Source: Terribacillus halophilus (lineage in GTDB: Bacteria; Bacillota; Bacilli; Bacillales; Amphibacillaceae). From it: a DNA stretch of 64,000 nt. The notes below the pieces were generated by a model. The model ran no database searches. It saw only the letters and a program-made list of their open reading frames with translations, and had not been told where the DNA came from. A program made the translations under genes and the position numbers. This document shows positions 51,242 through 59,757 of this stretch, piece by piece. Position 1 is the stretch's first letter, and each line of letters opens with the position of its first letter. The DNA is taken from positions 124,001-188,000 of the forward strand of contig NZ_LT727828.1 of the NCBI RefSeq assembly GCF_900162685.1, written 5' to 3'.

Positions 51242-51310
51242 ATAATATCCTTTGCAAATGTTTCTGAAAGCGGTTTCTCCTGAATTGCATGTGCAGCGGA
51301 ATGAATGGTC
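51242..51310 (-). promoter_or_regulatory. LytTR-type direct repeats and -10 of the MFS gene
   Basis: On the minus strand ACCATTCAT (51309-51301) and GCAATTCAG (51288-51280) repeat with a 21-bp period, two helical turns, as LytTR dimers require. A -10-like TATTAT follows at 51247-51242. The first repeat starts right after the response-regulator stop. It fits activation of the transporter by the adjacent regulator. Confidence 0.6.
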
Positions 51311-51311
51311 G

Positions 51312-52043
51312 TTAAAGGCGCATGATTTGTCGAAACTGTTTTGCCTTGCTGCGGCTGACTGGTATTTGCTCGTCCATTCCTTTCATTTTTACGAGGTACG
51401 TATTATGAAACCAAGGCAGGATTTCATGAATTTTCTCGGTGTTCACAATATAAGAGCGGTGACAGCGGAAAAACATCCCGGAAGGAAGTAATTCCTCATA
51501 TGTACTAATCGAACCAGGATACGTGTAAATACCGTCCTTTGTGTGAACTACTGTCTGTTTTTCATCAGCTTCGGCGTATGCGATATCTTGTACGTTGATA
51601 ACGTAGATTTTTTCTTCTTTCCAAACATTCAATCGTTCGGCTGATTGGCTGGGTTCTGGTGTTACGGGCTTTGGTAATTGCCCTTTTGATTCAAGTTTCT
51701 TAAGCATCGAGGCAACGCGCTCCTCGCTATAGGGCTTCAATATATAATCAAAAGCCTCCAGCTCGAATGCTTTTGCAGCATGTTCTTTATAAGCAGTTGT
51801 AAACACGATAATCGGTTTTTGTTTGAAGTTGGCTAAACTTCCTGCGAGCATCATCCCATCCAATGAAGGCAGGTTGATATCGAGGAAAAGTACATCCGTT
51901 GTGTTTTCTTGGAAATATTTCAGCACATCCAAGCCATCATCAAAGCATTTTGTTACTTCAATTGAACTATATGTTTGAATTAAATATTGCAGCTCCTCTT
52001 GAGCGGGGAATTCATCTTCTGCAATGATTGCGCGTAACGTCAT
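51312..52043 (-). CDS. LytTR-family response regulator
   Basis: A 243-residue regulator. The receiver domain (RAIIAEDEFPAQEELQYLI; phospho-Asp in TDVLFLDINLPSLDGMML; KPYSEERV) is followed by a LytTR DNA-binding domain (residues ~140-243: INVQDIAYAEADEKQTVVHTK; FFRCHRSYIVNTEKIHEI). Only 2 bp separate it from the kinase gene. In E. coli YpdB and B. subtilis LytT, such regulators turn on pyruvate or related carriers. Confidence 0.92.
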   Translation of the reverse strand: MTLRAIIAEDEFPAQEELQYLIQTYSSIEVTKCFDDGLDVLKYFQENTTDVLFLDINLPSLDGMMLAGSLANFKQKPIIVFTTAYKEHAAKAFELEAFDYILKPYSEERVASMLKKLESKGQLPKPVTPEPSQSAERLNVWKEEKIYVINVQDIAYAEADEKQTVVHTKDGIYTYPGSISTYEELLPSGMFFRCHRSYIVNTEKIHEILPWFHNTYLVKMKGMDEQIPVSRSKAKQFRQIMRL

Positions 52044-52045
52044 AG

Positions 52046-53710
52046 TTATTTACCTTCCTTTACCGGTATATCAAAGTAAATCTCTGTACCAGGATCAAGC
52101 CGATTAATCGTTAGGCCTTTTCCGTAATTTAGGCGGACTCGCTGATGTACATTTGCCAATCCAATATTTTTAACACGTGCCTCATCTTTATATAGCTTCT
52201 CAACAATTTCTTCCTCAATACCAGCACCGGTGTCTGATACATTTATGCGTATAAAATCTTTTTGCGCTTTTACAGAAAGGTAAACAGCGCCCTGCCATCT
52301 GCTTTTTCGCACCCCGTGATGAATAGCGTTTTCTACTAAAGGTTGCAGCAGGAGACTTGGTACCTTTACCTGCACAGGGTCAATATCATAGATGATGTGA
52401 AGCTTATCACCAAAGCGCGATTTCTCAATTTCTACATAATCGCGAACCTGCTTTAGTTCTTCCTCAATAGCAATCATTTCATCATGCAGCTCCAAGTTGT
52501 AACGCAAGTAGCCAGACAGATTATGAATCAGTTCACGCGCGCGGTTTGGATCACGTCTCGTTGTAGAGGCAATAGCGTTAAGTGAATTAAAGAGAAAGTG
52601 CGGGTTGATCTTCGATTGCAGTGCCTTTAACTCCGCTTTATTGGCAGCTTCTTTAATCTGCTCAATCCGCGATATCTCCATAAGGTTTGAAATAATTTGT
52701 GCTAGTCCAATTCCAAGTGTTTGCAGAGAATCTGTGATTCTGTTTTTCTTCTCATAATAAATTTTTAAAGCACCTGTGACCTCGTTTCCTTCTTGAAAAG
52801 GAACAATCAGCAAACAGTGCATTTGCGGTAAATGCAGGTCATCGACTTCATTACGAATGACGATGTCACCGCTGGATAGTGCCTCTTTGGTCATATCGGT
52901 TACGATGCGAGATGTATTCTGATATCGTTCTGCACCTAGGCCATGATAGGCAATAACAGTCTTGGTATCTGTTATGGCTACAGCATCTGCACCAATTTCT
53001 TCTTTGATAATTTGACAAATGCGCTGCAGGGAAGCAGGTGTAATCGAACGGAAGTAAGGTAGTGTTTTATTTGCTATATCCAATGCAAGTTTCGCTTGTG
53101 CAGCAGCAATCTGTTTTTTCTCGCCTTCGATGTTGTGTACGAGCAGGACGAGTAATCCAATACTCACTTCTCCAACCATCATTGGTATAACAATCTGCTC
53201 CACAATAGAAATTCCCAATGATTTAGGTTCGCTAAGTACAATGATAAGCGTCATCGTTAGTGCTTGAGACAGCACCCCGGTGAGAATACCAACATACCAC
53301 CAGCGATGCTTCTTAATTTTTTTATTGATAAAGCCTGAAGCAAAGCCAGCTGTCACGCTAGTAATCAAGCAGGGAAGAGAGGTAATCCCGTCAATATCAA
53401 TTAGATAGCGATGCAAACCGGATACAATCCCCGTAATAATACCAACCCACGGTCCGAATAAGATGCCTCCAGAAATAATAGCAACTGTGCGAATATTAAC
53501 AAGAGATCCTTCCACTTCAATTCCAGAGTAGGTGCCAAAAATAGCAAAGCTGCAGAAAACGATAGTCAATACACTAAGTTCTCTAACGGAGTGATGCTCT
53601 TTCTGCAGAATCTCCTTAAACCCTTTTATTTTCGTCAGGAAGAAAAGAATAATTAGCAGTAAAGCAGCACGCTCAAATATGGAAATAATCATTTCTAAAG
53701 TTGGGTTCAT
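52046..53710 (-). CDS. LytS-like sensor histidine kinase
   Basis: A 554-residue kinase with an N-terminal 5TM-LYT sensor (residues ~5-205: GGILFGPWVGIITGIVSGLHRYLIDIDG), a GAF domain (~215-345), and a His_kinase core (LKALQSKINPHFLFNSLNAIAS with the phospho-His, VENAIHHG, DTGAGI, IGLANVHQRV). The preferred start is the ATG at 53710, preceded by AAAGGGAT; the ORF extends 7 codons further. LytS-type 5TM sensors respond to extracellular small carboxylates such as pyruvate. Confidence 0.9.
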   Translation of the reverse strand: MNPTLEMIISIFERAALLLIILFFLTKIKGFKEILQKEHHSVRELSVLTIVFCSFAIFGTYSGIEVEGSLVNIRTVAIISGGILFGPWVGIITGIVSGLHRYLIDIDGITSLPCLITSVTAGFASGFINKKIKKHRWWYVGILTGVLSQALTMTLIIVLSEPKSLGISIVEQIVIPMMVGEVSIGLLVLLVHNIEGEKKQIAAAQAKLALDIANKTLPYFRSITPASLQRICQIIKEEIGADAVAITDTKTVIAYHGLGAERYQNTSRIVTDMTKEALSSGDIVIRNEVDDLHLPQMHCLLIVPFQEGNEVTGALKIYYEKKNRITDSLQTLGIGLAQIISNLMEISRIEQIKEAANKAELKALQSKINPHFLFNSLNAIASTTRRDPNRARELIHNLSGYLRYNLELHDEMIAIEEELKQVRDYVEIEKSRFGDKLHIIYDIDPVQVKVPSLLLQPLVENAIHHGVRKSRWQGAVYLSVKAQKDFIRINVSDTGAGIEEEIVEKLYKDEARVKNIGLANVHQRVRLNYGKGLTINRLDPGTEIYFDIPVKEGK

Positions 53711-53885
53711 AGGTGTAATCCCTTTCATCATGGTTAGTGTTAGTTTATCAGATTTTTAGACTGGAAGGGAATTGGCAAGATAATGATTAAGATGGTAGAT
53801 AGTAGATTTATTTGATAAATAAAACCAGGTTATAGAAAAAGGAATTAATATAACATATTTGAGAATTAGGCTGGATTTAAGGCGA

Positions 53886-53934
53886 TGAAAGCGCTATAAT
53901 ACTTATAATGAAACACCGTACCACATAGTGGAAC
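53886..53934 (+). promoter_or_regulatory. kdu promoter region: cre-like site and IclR-type palindrome
   Basis: TGAAAGCGCTATAA (53886-53899) matches the CcpA cre consensus TGWAANCGNTNWCA at all but one position and overlaps a -10 TATAAT (53895-53900). GTACCACATAGTGGAAC (53918-53934) is an inverted repeat (GTaCCAC/GTGGaAC) of the style bound by IclR-type repressors. Together they suggest carbon catabolite repression and KdgR control. The rest of 53732-54036 holds nothing else recognised. Confidence 0.6.
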
Positions 53935-54036
53935 GATGGGGGTATCGAACTTTGGGTACTTTTTATTTCGACTTAAATGTAAGGGGTTTCATGGTTGCGG
54001 GATAAGCAACGCAAATTAAGGAAGGAGATGATTGGA

Positions 54037-54867
54037 ATGGAACTGCGTTATGCGACGCATCCAGAGCATGCAAAAACATTCACGACAGAGGAATTACGCA
54101 AACATTATTTAGTTGAGGACCTATTTGTATCTGGAGAAACCAAACTTGTCTATAGTATGGAGGACCGTACAATCATCGGTGGTATCCAACCAGCGGGCAG
54201 TGCTATTGCCTTGGAAGGTTATGACGAAATTAAAGCAGATTATTTCCTGGAAAGACGGGAAGTTGGGATTTTCAATATTGGCGGTAATGGAACGATCACA
54301 GTAGACGGTGAATCGTTTGAAATGGCGAATAAGGATTGTATTTACATCGGCAAGGGCAAGGAAAAATTACTATTTACAAGCAGTGAGGAAGCAGCTCCTG
54401 CAAAGTTCTATCTATTTTCGGCACCTGCACATACTTCTTATCCTACTAAACATGTATCGTTCCAAGATGTTCCAGGTGATGCTATGGGAGCTAAGGAAAG
54501 TGCTAATGAACGCGTTATCCGCCGTATTATTCACCTCGAAGGTATTCAGAGCTGTCAAATTGCCATGGGTATCACCATTATCGAAAACGGCAGTGTTTGG
54601 AATTCGATGCCGACTCACACCCACAATCGCCGCATGGAAGCCTATTTGTATATCGATCTGGATGAGGAAGCCCGCATGTTTCATTTAATGGGAGAGCCAA
54701 CGGAAACCCGCCATCTTGTCATGAAAAATGAACAAGCCGTTATTTCTCCGCCATGGTCCATTCATTGCGGAAGTGCAACAAGCAATTACGCATTCATTTG
54801 GGGGATGGCTGGTGAAAACAAGACATACACCGACATGGATAAAGTGGCAATGGATGAGCTTCGCTAA
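54037..54867 (+). CDS. kduI: 5-keto-4-deoxyuronate isomerase
   Basis: A 276-residue cupin (278 in E. coli), starting ELRYATHPEHAKTFTTEELRKHYLVEDLF. The metal site lies in MPTHTHNRRMEAYLYIDL (two His, Glu) and the later His in SPPWSIHCGSATSNYAFIWGMAGEN. It converts 5-keto-4-deoxyuronate to 2,5-diketo-3-deoxygluconate. The ATG at 54037, 9 nt after AGGAG, is preferred to upstream in-frame starts. Confidence 0.93.
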   Translation: MELRYATHPEHAKTFTTEELRKHYLVEDLFVSGETKLVYSMEDRTIIGGIQPAGSAIALEGYDEIKADYFLERREVGIFNIGGNGTITVDGESFEMANKDCIYIGKGKEKLLFTSSEEAAPAKFYLFSAPAHTSYPTKHVSFQDVPGDAMGAKESANERVIRRIIHLEGIQSCQIAMGITIIENGSVWNSMPTHTHNRRMEAYLYIDLDEEARMFHLMGEPTETRHLVMKNEQAVISPPWSIHCGSATSNYAFIWGMAGENKTYTDMDKVAMDELR

Positions 54868-54879
54868 AGGGGGAGAACA

Positions 54880-55656
54880 ATGAGCTTAACGGACTTTTCA
54901 ATGGATTATTTTAATCTGGCAGGCAAGGTTGCAATTGTAACAGGCGGCAGTAAAGGACTTGGCCAAGGATACGCTGTCGCTTTGGCAAAAGCAGGGGCAG
55001 CTGTTTTTGTGGTAACGCATAGAGATGACTGGGAGGAAACAAAGGTACTGATCGAACAGTCCGGCGGCAAGGCGCAGTTCCATCAAGCTGACTTGACAGA
55101 TAGAGAGCAAGTAAAACAAGTAGTTGCCAGCTGCGTAGATGTATTTGGCAGAGTTGATATATTAGTAAACAATGCTGGGACTATTATTCGGACGCCGCTG
55201 CTAGAGTACAAGGAAGAAGATTGGGATAAGGTCATGGACGTGAATCTGCACGCGGTCTACTTGTTAGGGCAGGAAGCAGCGAAAGTGATGAAAGAACAAG
55301 GCGGCGGAAAAATTATCAATGTGGCATCTATGCTGTCATTCCAAGGCGGAAAGTTCGTACCGTCTTATACAGCAAGCAAACATGCAGTAGCGGGATTAAC
55401 GAAGGCATTTGCGAACGAGCTGGGAGCGTTCAATATCCAGACAAACGCCATAGCACCCGGGTATGTCGCAACAGCGAATACAGCACCGATTCGTGCGGAT
55501 GAAAAGCGAAATGCGGAAATCTTATCGCGAATTCCAAGCGGTCGCTGGGCGGATCCGTCTGATTTAATGGGTGTGGTTGTATTTCTGGCAAGCCGAGCAT
55601 CCGACTATATGAATGGTCATGTACTGGCTGTTGATGGTGGCTGGCTCGCAAGATAG
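54880..55656 (+). CDS. kduD: 2-deoxy-D-gluconate 3-dehydrogenase / KduD-type SDR
   Basis: A 258-residue SDR: cofactor loop VTGGSKGLGQGYAVAL, NNAG, catalytic Ser in NVASMLSFQGG and YTASK. KduD reduces 2,5-diketo-3-deoxygluconate to 2-keto-3-deoxygluconate. It follows kduI by 12 bp. The gap to kdgT is 212 bp, with no gene seen on the plus strand. Confidence 0.92.
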   Translation: MSLTDFSMDYFNLAGKVAIVTGGSKGLGQGYAVALAKAGAAVFVVTHRDDWEETKVLIEQSGGKAQFHQADLTDREQVKQVVASCVDVFGRVDILVNNAGTIIRTPLLEYKEEDWDKVMDVNLHAVYLLGQEAAKVMKEQGGGKIINVASMLSFQGGKFVPSYTASKHAVAGLTKAFANELGAFNIQTNAIAPGYVATANTAPIRADEKRNAEILSRIPSGRWADPSDLMGVVVFLASRASDYMNGHVLAVDGGWLAR

Positions 55657-55868
55657 GAATGTGGATGAATTGCGTCAAAGCTGATTGACGGGAAAAAGAG
55701 ATTGAGAGGACTGGGAAGGTGACCAAAGATCTGGAACATCTTTGTGTATGCCACCCTCTCATCCAATGATCTGGGCGATCATTATTAAAATAGCATATCA
55801 CCTCGTGTGATTCAAATATCTCAATTTCTTTTGCTCGATTACCTATAACGAAAGGTAAGGGATGCAAA

Positions 55869-56879
55869 ATGAAAATAATGAAGACGATGGAGAGAATTCC
55901 TGGCGGGCTTATGCTCGTACCGTTATTTTTAGGGGCAATCATTAATACCTTTGCACCAAATTCATCAGATTATTTTGGTTCGTTTACAGGTGGACTTATG
56001 ACTGGTACCGTTCCTATTTTGGCAGTTTGGTTCTTCTGTATGGGAGCTGGCATTCAGTTGAAATCAACGGGTACTATTCTTCGAAAATCGGGTACACTCG
56101 TCATCACAAAAATTGCGGTTGCATGGGTCGTTGCGATTATTGCTGCGCAATTCCTGCCTGAAGGCGGTATTCAGACTGGCTTGTTTGCTGGATTTTCGGT
56201 GTTAACACTCGTTGCAGCGATGGATATGACCAATGGCGGTTTATATGCATCCATCATGCAGCAGTATGGGTCAAAGGAAGAAGCCGGAGCATTTGTGCTG
56301 ATGTCTTTGGAATCTGGTCCGTTGATGACAATGGTGATTCTTGGCTCCACCGGACTTGCTGCTTTTGAACCGCAAGTATTTGTGGGAGCAGTACTTCCAT
56401 TTTTAGTCGGTTTCCTGCTAGGAAACCTCGATAGCGATCTTCGTACCTTCTTTGGCAAAGCAACGCAGACAATGATCCCATTTTTCGGCTTTGCATTAGG
56501 TAACTCAATTGATCTGGGAGTTATTCTTGATACTGGTATTGCAGGTATTCTTCTTGGTGTCCTAGTTATCGTTGTTACTGGTATACCGCTTATGCTCGCT
56601 GATAAGTTCATTGGAGGCGGAAACGGAACCGCTGGAATTGCAGCGTCAAGTACAGCCGGAGCAGCTGTTGCCAACCCAATGATTATTGCGACAATGATAC
56701 CGGAGTTCATGCCTATTGCAGAAGCGGCTACTGCACTTGTCGCAGCATCTGTTGTTGTTACTTCTGTTCTTGTCCCAATCATTACGGCCTATTGGGCGCA
56801 GTTTATGAAGAAGAAAGAAGAGCAAGATTCGGATGATTCTACTATTGATTCGGACAATATTAACTCAAATACTGTATAA
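55869..56879 (+). CDS. kdgT: 2-keto-3-deoxygluconate permease
   Basis: A 336-residue, roughly ten-helix KdgT-family carrier: [22 protein letters not shown] at the start, [21 protein letters not shown], and [22 protein letters not shown] near the end. It imports 2-keto-3-deoxygluconate with protons. The tail is acidic ([11 protein letters not shown]). Confidence 0.92.
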   Translation: MKIMKTMERIPGGLMLVPLFLGAIINTFAPNSSDYFGSFTGGLMTGTVPILAVWFFCMGAGIQLKSTGTILRKSGTLVITKIAVAWVVAIIAAQFLPEGGIQTGLFAGFSVLTLVAAMDMTNGGLYASIMQQYGSKEEAGAFVLMSLESGPLMTMVILGSTGLAAFEPQVFVGAVLPFLVGFLLGNLDSDLRTFFGKATQTMIPFFGFALGNSIDLGVILDTGIAGILLGVLVIVVTGIPLMLADKFIGGGNGTAGIAASSTAGAAVANPMIIATMIPEFMPIAEAATALVAASVVVTSVLVPIITAYWAQFMKKKEEQDSDDSTIDSDNINSNTV

Positions 56880-56888
56880 AACAAATGG

Positions 56889-56915
56889 AGAGGCATATAC
56901 AGTATGTCTCTCTTT
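56889..56915 (+). terminator. Hairpin between kdgT and kdgK
   Basis: AGAGGCATA pairs with TATGTCTCT (one G-T pair), followed by CTTTG; weak terminator or processing site. Confidence 0.5.
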
Positions 56916-56936
56916 GCATAAAGGAGATGTTGAAAG

Positions 56937-57887
56937 ATGAGCAGGATTCTTACAATTGGGGAACCGATGGCATTATTTGTTGCTGAACAAGAAGGATTAC
57001 TGGATGATGCGGAACGCTTTTCTCGCTTTATCGCCGGAGCAGAGGTCAACTTTTCCATTGGAATGGCGCGACTTGGGCATGAAGTAACCTATATAACACA
57101 GCTTGGCTTAGATCCGTTTGGCAGAAATATTCACAAATTCCTAAGGAAAAACAATATAGATACATCTTATATAAACTATGATGCTGCTTTTTTAACAGGC
57201 ATGCAATGGAAACAGAAAGTGAAGAGTGGAGACCCTGAGGTATTTTCGGCTCGGAAAAATTCAGCAGCATCTCATATGGACAGAAAGCTGATTAAGAAAA
57301 TCAAGTGGACGGAATATGATCATCTCCATCTTACTGGTATTCCGCCAGCTTTATCAGGTAGCTGCCGTGAGCTTGTATTCCAAATGATGAAAGAAGCGAG
57401 AGAACAAGGACTGCAAATATCGTTCGATCCAAATATCCGTCCAGGTCTGTGGCCGGATAAGGAAGAAATGGTGCAGGTGATCAACGCACTTGCTAGTCAA
57501 GCAGATATTATATTTCCTGGGATTGCTGAAGGAAAACAATTAACTGGCAAGCGTGATGTATTGGATATTGCTGCGTATTATCAAGCGGCGGGCGTACCTA
57601 ATGTTGTGTTAAAACTTGGTGCGGAAGGAGCGTTTACAAGCTGTGCGGATGGAATGCAATTTTATACAGAAGGTTTTCCGGTAAAGGAAGTCGTCGACAC
57701 AGTTGGAGCAGGAGACGGTTTTGCGGTCGGCGTTGTAAGCGGAATGCTGGAAGGACTGGAGTTGTCTGACTGCATTGCTAGAGGAGCTGCAATTGGTGCC
57801 CTAGCAGTTATGTCGCCAGGAGACAATGATGGTTTGCCGAACCGAGAAGAACTGCGGCAATTTATGAAACGGGAGCCAATTGGCTGA
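56937..57887 (+). CDS. kdgK: 2-keto-3-deoxygluconate kinase
   Basis: A 316-residue PfkB-family kinase: ILTIGEPMALFVAEQEG, sugar-binding AGAEVNFSIGMARLGH, and the C-terminal PfkB signature VDTVGAGDGFAVGVVSGML with the catalytic Asp. It phosphorylates KDG to KDPG. Confidence 0.9.
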   Translation: MSRILTIGEPMALFVAEQEGLLDDAERFSRFIAGAEVNFSIGMARLGHEVTYITQLGLDPFGRNIHKFLRKNNIDTSYINYDAAFLTGMQWKQKVKSGDPEVFSARKNSAASHMDRKLIKKIKWTEYDHLHLTGIPPALSGSCRELVFQMMKEAREQGLQISFDPNIRPGLWPDKEEMVQVINALASQADIIFPGIAEGKQLTGKRDVLDIAAYYQAAGVPNVVLKLGAEGAFTSCADGMQFYTEGFPVKEVVDTVGAGDGFAVGVVSGMLEGLELSDCIARGAAIGALAVMSPGDNDGLPNREELRQFMKREPIG

Positions 57888-57890
57888 CAA

Positions 57891-57917
57891 AAAAGACCTT
57901 CCGTTTGGAAGGTCTTC
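57891..57917. terminator. Terminator, mainly for kdgR
   Basis: AAGACCTTCC (57893-57902) and GGAAGGTCTT (57907-57916). The T-run follows on the minus strand, where it closes kdgR. Confidence 0.85.
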
Positions 57918-57920
57918 GTA

Positions 57921-58682
57921 TTAACTGGTATAGCCTAAAGCGCGAGAAATGGCTTGGCTGCAGTTTTTCATCTTTTTGATTAACTCATTATTCACCCGCT
58001 CCATTGTCACGCGGTTACTCGGACCGGAAATGCTAAAGCTCGCTACGATACGGTGCTCATGACTGTAAATTGGAGCTGCGATACACCGGATGCCTTCTTC
58101 ATTTTCGATATCGTCAAGCGCATAGCCTTGCTGCTGTACTTTTATCACTTCGTCTTTAAGTTCTTCTGTTGAAGTGATGGTGCGAGGTGTCCGCGGAGAG
58201 AATGTTGTAGCATCAGCAATCTCCTCCAATCGTCCGGGAGTCATACCGGACAAAAGTACCTTACCGACAGCGGTACAGTACATTGGTGCTCGGTTGCCAA
58301 TGCGGGAGTACATGCGAATTGTCTGATTGCTTTCCAGCTTATCAATATAAACAATCTCCCCCTTATCTTCCAGGCAAAGATGAACAGTTTCATTAACATC
58401 ACTGCAAAGCTGCTTTAAGTATGGTTTTGCCACAGTTGCGATGTTGTTGTTATTCAAGACGCTGCGCGCGACATAGAGTGTCTGCAAGCCAACTTTGTAA
58501 CGGTCGTTTTCCGGATTCTTTGCTACGTAATTCATATTAACAAGTGTAGCGAGAAGCCGATGTGTAGTGCTCTTTGATAAATTTACAAGTTTAGAAAGCT
58601 TGGCTATCGTCAGGCCGTCAGGGTAATCGGAAAGCGTATTCAAAATGGTCAAAGCACGTTCGAGTGATTGCACATTAGACAT
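57921..58682 (-). CDS. kdgR: IclR-family regulator, likely KdgR
   Basis: A 253-residue IclR protein: N-terminal winged HTH (VQSLERALTILNTLSDYPDGLTIAKLSKLVNLSKSTTHRLLATLV) and effector domain (GEIVYIDKLES; YALDDIENEEGIRCIAAPIY). Its position inside the kdg cluster and divergence from kdgA suggest a repressor released by KDG or a related acid. B. subtilis uses an unrelated LacI-type KdgR, so this is the other, IclR solution. Confidence 0.85.
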   Translation of the reverse strand: MSNVQSLERALTILNTLSDYPDGLTIAKLSKLVNLSKSTTHRLLATLVNMNYVAKNPENDRYKVGLQTLYVARSVLNNNNIATVAKPYLKQLCSDVNETVHLCLEDKGEIVYIDKLESNQTIRMYSRIGNRAPMYCTAVGKVLLSGMTPGRLEEIADATTFSPRTPRTITSTEELKDEVIKVQQQGYALDDIENEEGIRCIAAPIYSHEHRIVASFSISGPSNRVTMERVNNELIKKMKNCSQAISRALGYTS

Positions 58683-58741
58683 AGGTATTACTCCGTTTCT
58701 ATTGCGATCATTACTATATCTTATGATACGGGAACGGTTAA

Positions 58742-58754
58742 CGTTTGTAAAACG
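58742..58754. promoter_or_regulatory. Palindrome between kdgR and kdgA
   Basis: CGTTTGTAAAACG has 5-bp arms with a 3-bp centre and sits before the kdgA start. It does not resemble the GTaCCAC/GTGGaAC repeat at kduI, so its link to KdgR is uncertain. Confidence 0.35.
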
Positions 58755-58781
58755 CCTTATATAAAATAGGAGGGAATACAG

Positions 58782-59441
58782 ATGGAAAAAGCGCTGGTTC
58801 TAACTAAGCTTAGCGAGCAAGGGATTGTAGCTGTTGTTCGTGCTGATTCGCCAGAGGAGGCGATCCAGATTTCAGGTGCCTGTATTGAAGGTGGAATTAC
58901 AGGTATTGAGGTGACATTTACAGTCCGTGATGCAGATCAGGTGATAAAAGAACTTTCTTCGCAATATAAAGAGAACGAAAATGTCTTAATCGGAGCAGGA
59001 ACAGTGCTGGATAGTACAACAGCTCGTCTTGCGATGCTGGCAGGAGCCCGTTTTATCGTTAGCCCGGCTTTTGATGCCGAGACAGCCAGGATGTGCAACC
59101 TCTACCAAGTTCCTTACTTGCCAGGCTGCATGACAATTGCTGAAATCAAACACGCAATGGAGGCGGGCGCGGATATTGTAAAGCTCTTTCCAGGAAGTGT
59201 TTATGGACCAAGCTTTATGAAGGCTGTCAGAGCTCCGTTGCCACAAGTTAATATAATGCCTACAGGCGGAGTGGACTTGGAGAACATTGGACTGTGGCTG
59301 CAGAACGGGGCAGTTGCAGTTGGGGTTGGCGGGAATCTTGTGGCGCCAGCAGCCACAGGTGACTTTGCCAAAATCACTTCCATGGCACGGCAATACGTTC
59401 AAAAGGTAAAAGAAGCAAGAGTAGAACGTGTGAATATCTGA
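58782..59441 (+). CDS. kdgA: 2-keto-3-deoxy-6-phosphogluconate aldolase
   Basis: A 219-residue class I KDPG/KHG aldolase: GIVAVVRADSPEEA, GITGIEVTFT with catalytic Glu, GAGTVLDS, and the Schiff-base Lys in GADIVKLFPGS. It splits KDPG to pyruvate and glyceraldehyde-3-phosphate. It completes the pathway and is separated from kdgK by the divergent kdgR. Confidence 0.92.
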   Translation: MEKALVLTKLSEQGIVAVVRADSPEEAIQISGACIEGGITGIEVTFTVRDADQVIKELSSQYKENENVLIGAGTVLDSTTARLAMLAGARFIVSPAFDAETARMCNLYQVPYLPGCMTIAEIKHAMEAGADIVKLFPGSVYGPSFMKAVRAPLPQVNIMPTGGVDLENIGLWLQNGAVAVGVGGNLVAPAATGDFAKITSMARQYVQKVKEARVERVNI

Positions 59442-59496
59442 ACATGAGTCAAGCTTTCCTTGGCATACACTGGACATTGTGAAGGGGGCTTGCTTT

Positions 59497-59715
59497 ATGG
59501 CGGTAAAGAAGAAAGAAATTGTTATCATTGTTGTAAACGCGACTGCTATTTATTCATTTCTTCTTGTGGATATCGCAGCTGGTTCAGGACTTTATATGAC
59601 AGCGAAATTATTGGGAGCAGGAATAATTATTGCTTCTATCTGCAGCATGGCAGGTGTAGAGGGAATTAAAAGAGGACCGAAGCTAGTTCGGAATGTAAGG
59701 CAGATGCGAAAGTAA
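59497..59715 (+). CDS. Small two-helix membrane protein, unknown
   Basis: A 72-residue protein with hydrophobic segments at residues ~8-30 and ~36-52 and a basic tail (KRGPKLVRNVRQMRK). The ATG at 59497 is chosen because AAGGGGG lies about 9 nt upstream, inside the longer GTG-started frame. Not recognised. It follows kdgA by 55 bp and may be co-transcribed with it. Confidence 0.65.
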   Translation: MAVKKKEIVIIVVNATAIYSFLLVDIAAGSGLYMTAKLLGAGIIIASICSMAGVEGIKRGPKLVRNVRQMRK

Positions 59716-59717
59716 TA

Positions 59718-59757
59718 AAGCAGGAAATGCTAGTCAGCACTTCCTGCTTATTTTGTT
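59718..59757. terminator. Bidirectional terminator
   Basis: AAGCAGGAA plus TGCT pairs with AGCA plus TTCCTGCTT (A/C mismatch), between convergent genes. Confidence 0.8.

Noticed and set aside
56171-56782. 203-codon minus-strand frame over kdgT
   Set aside because: Antisense shadow of a membrane protein; kdgT is unambiguous.
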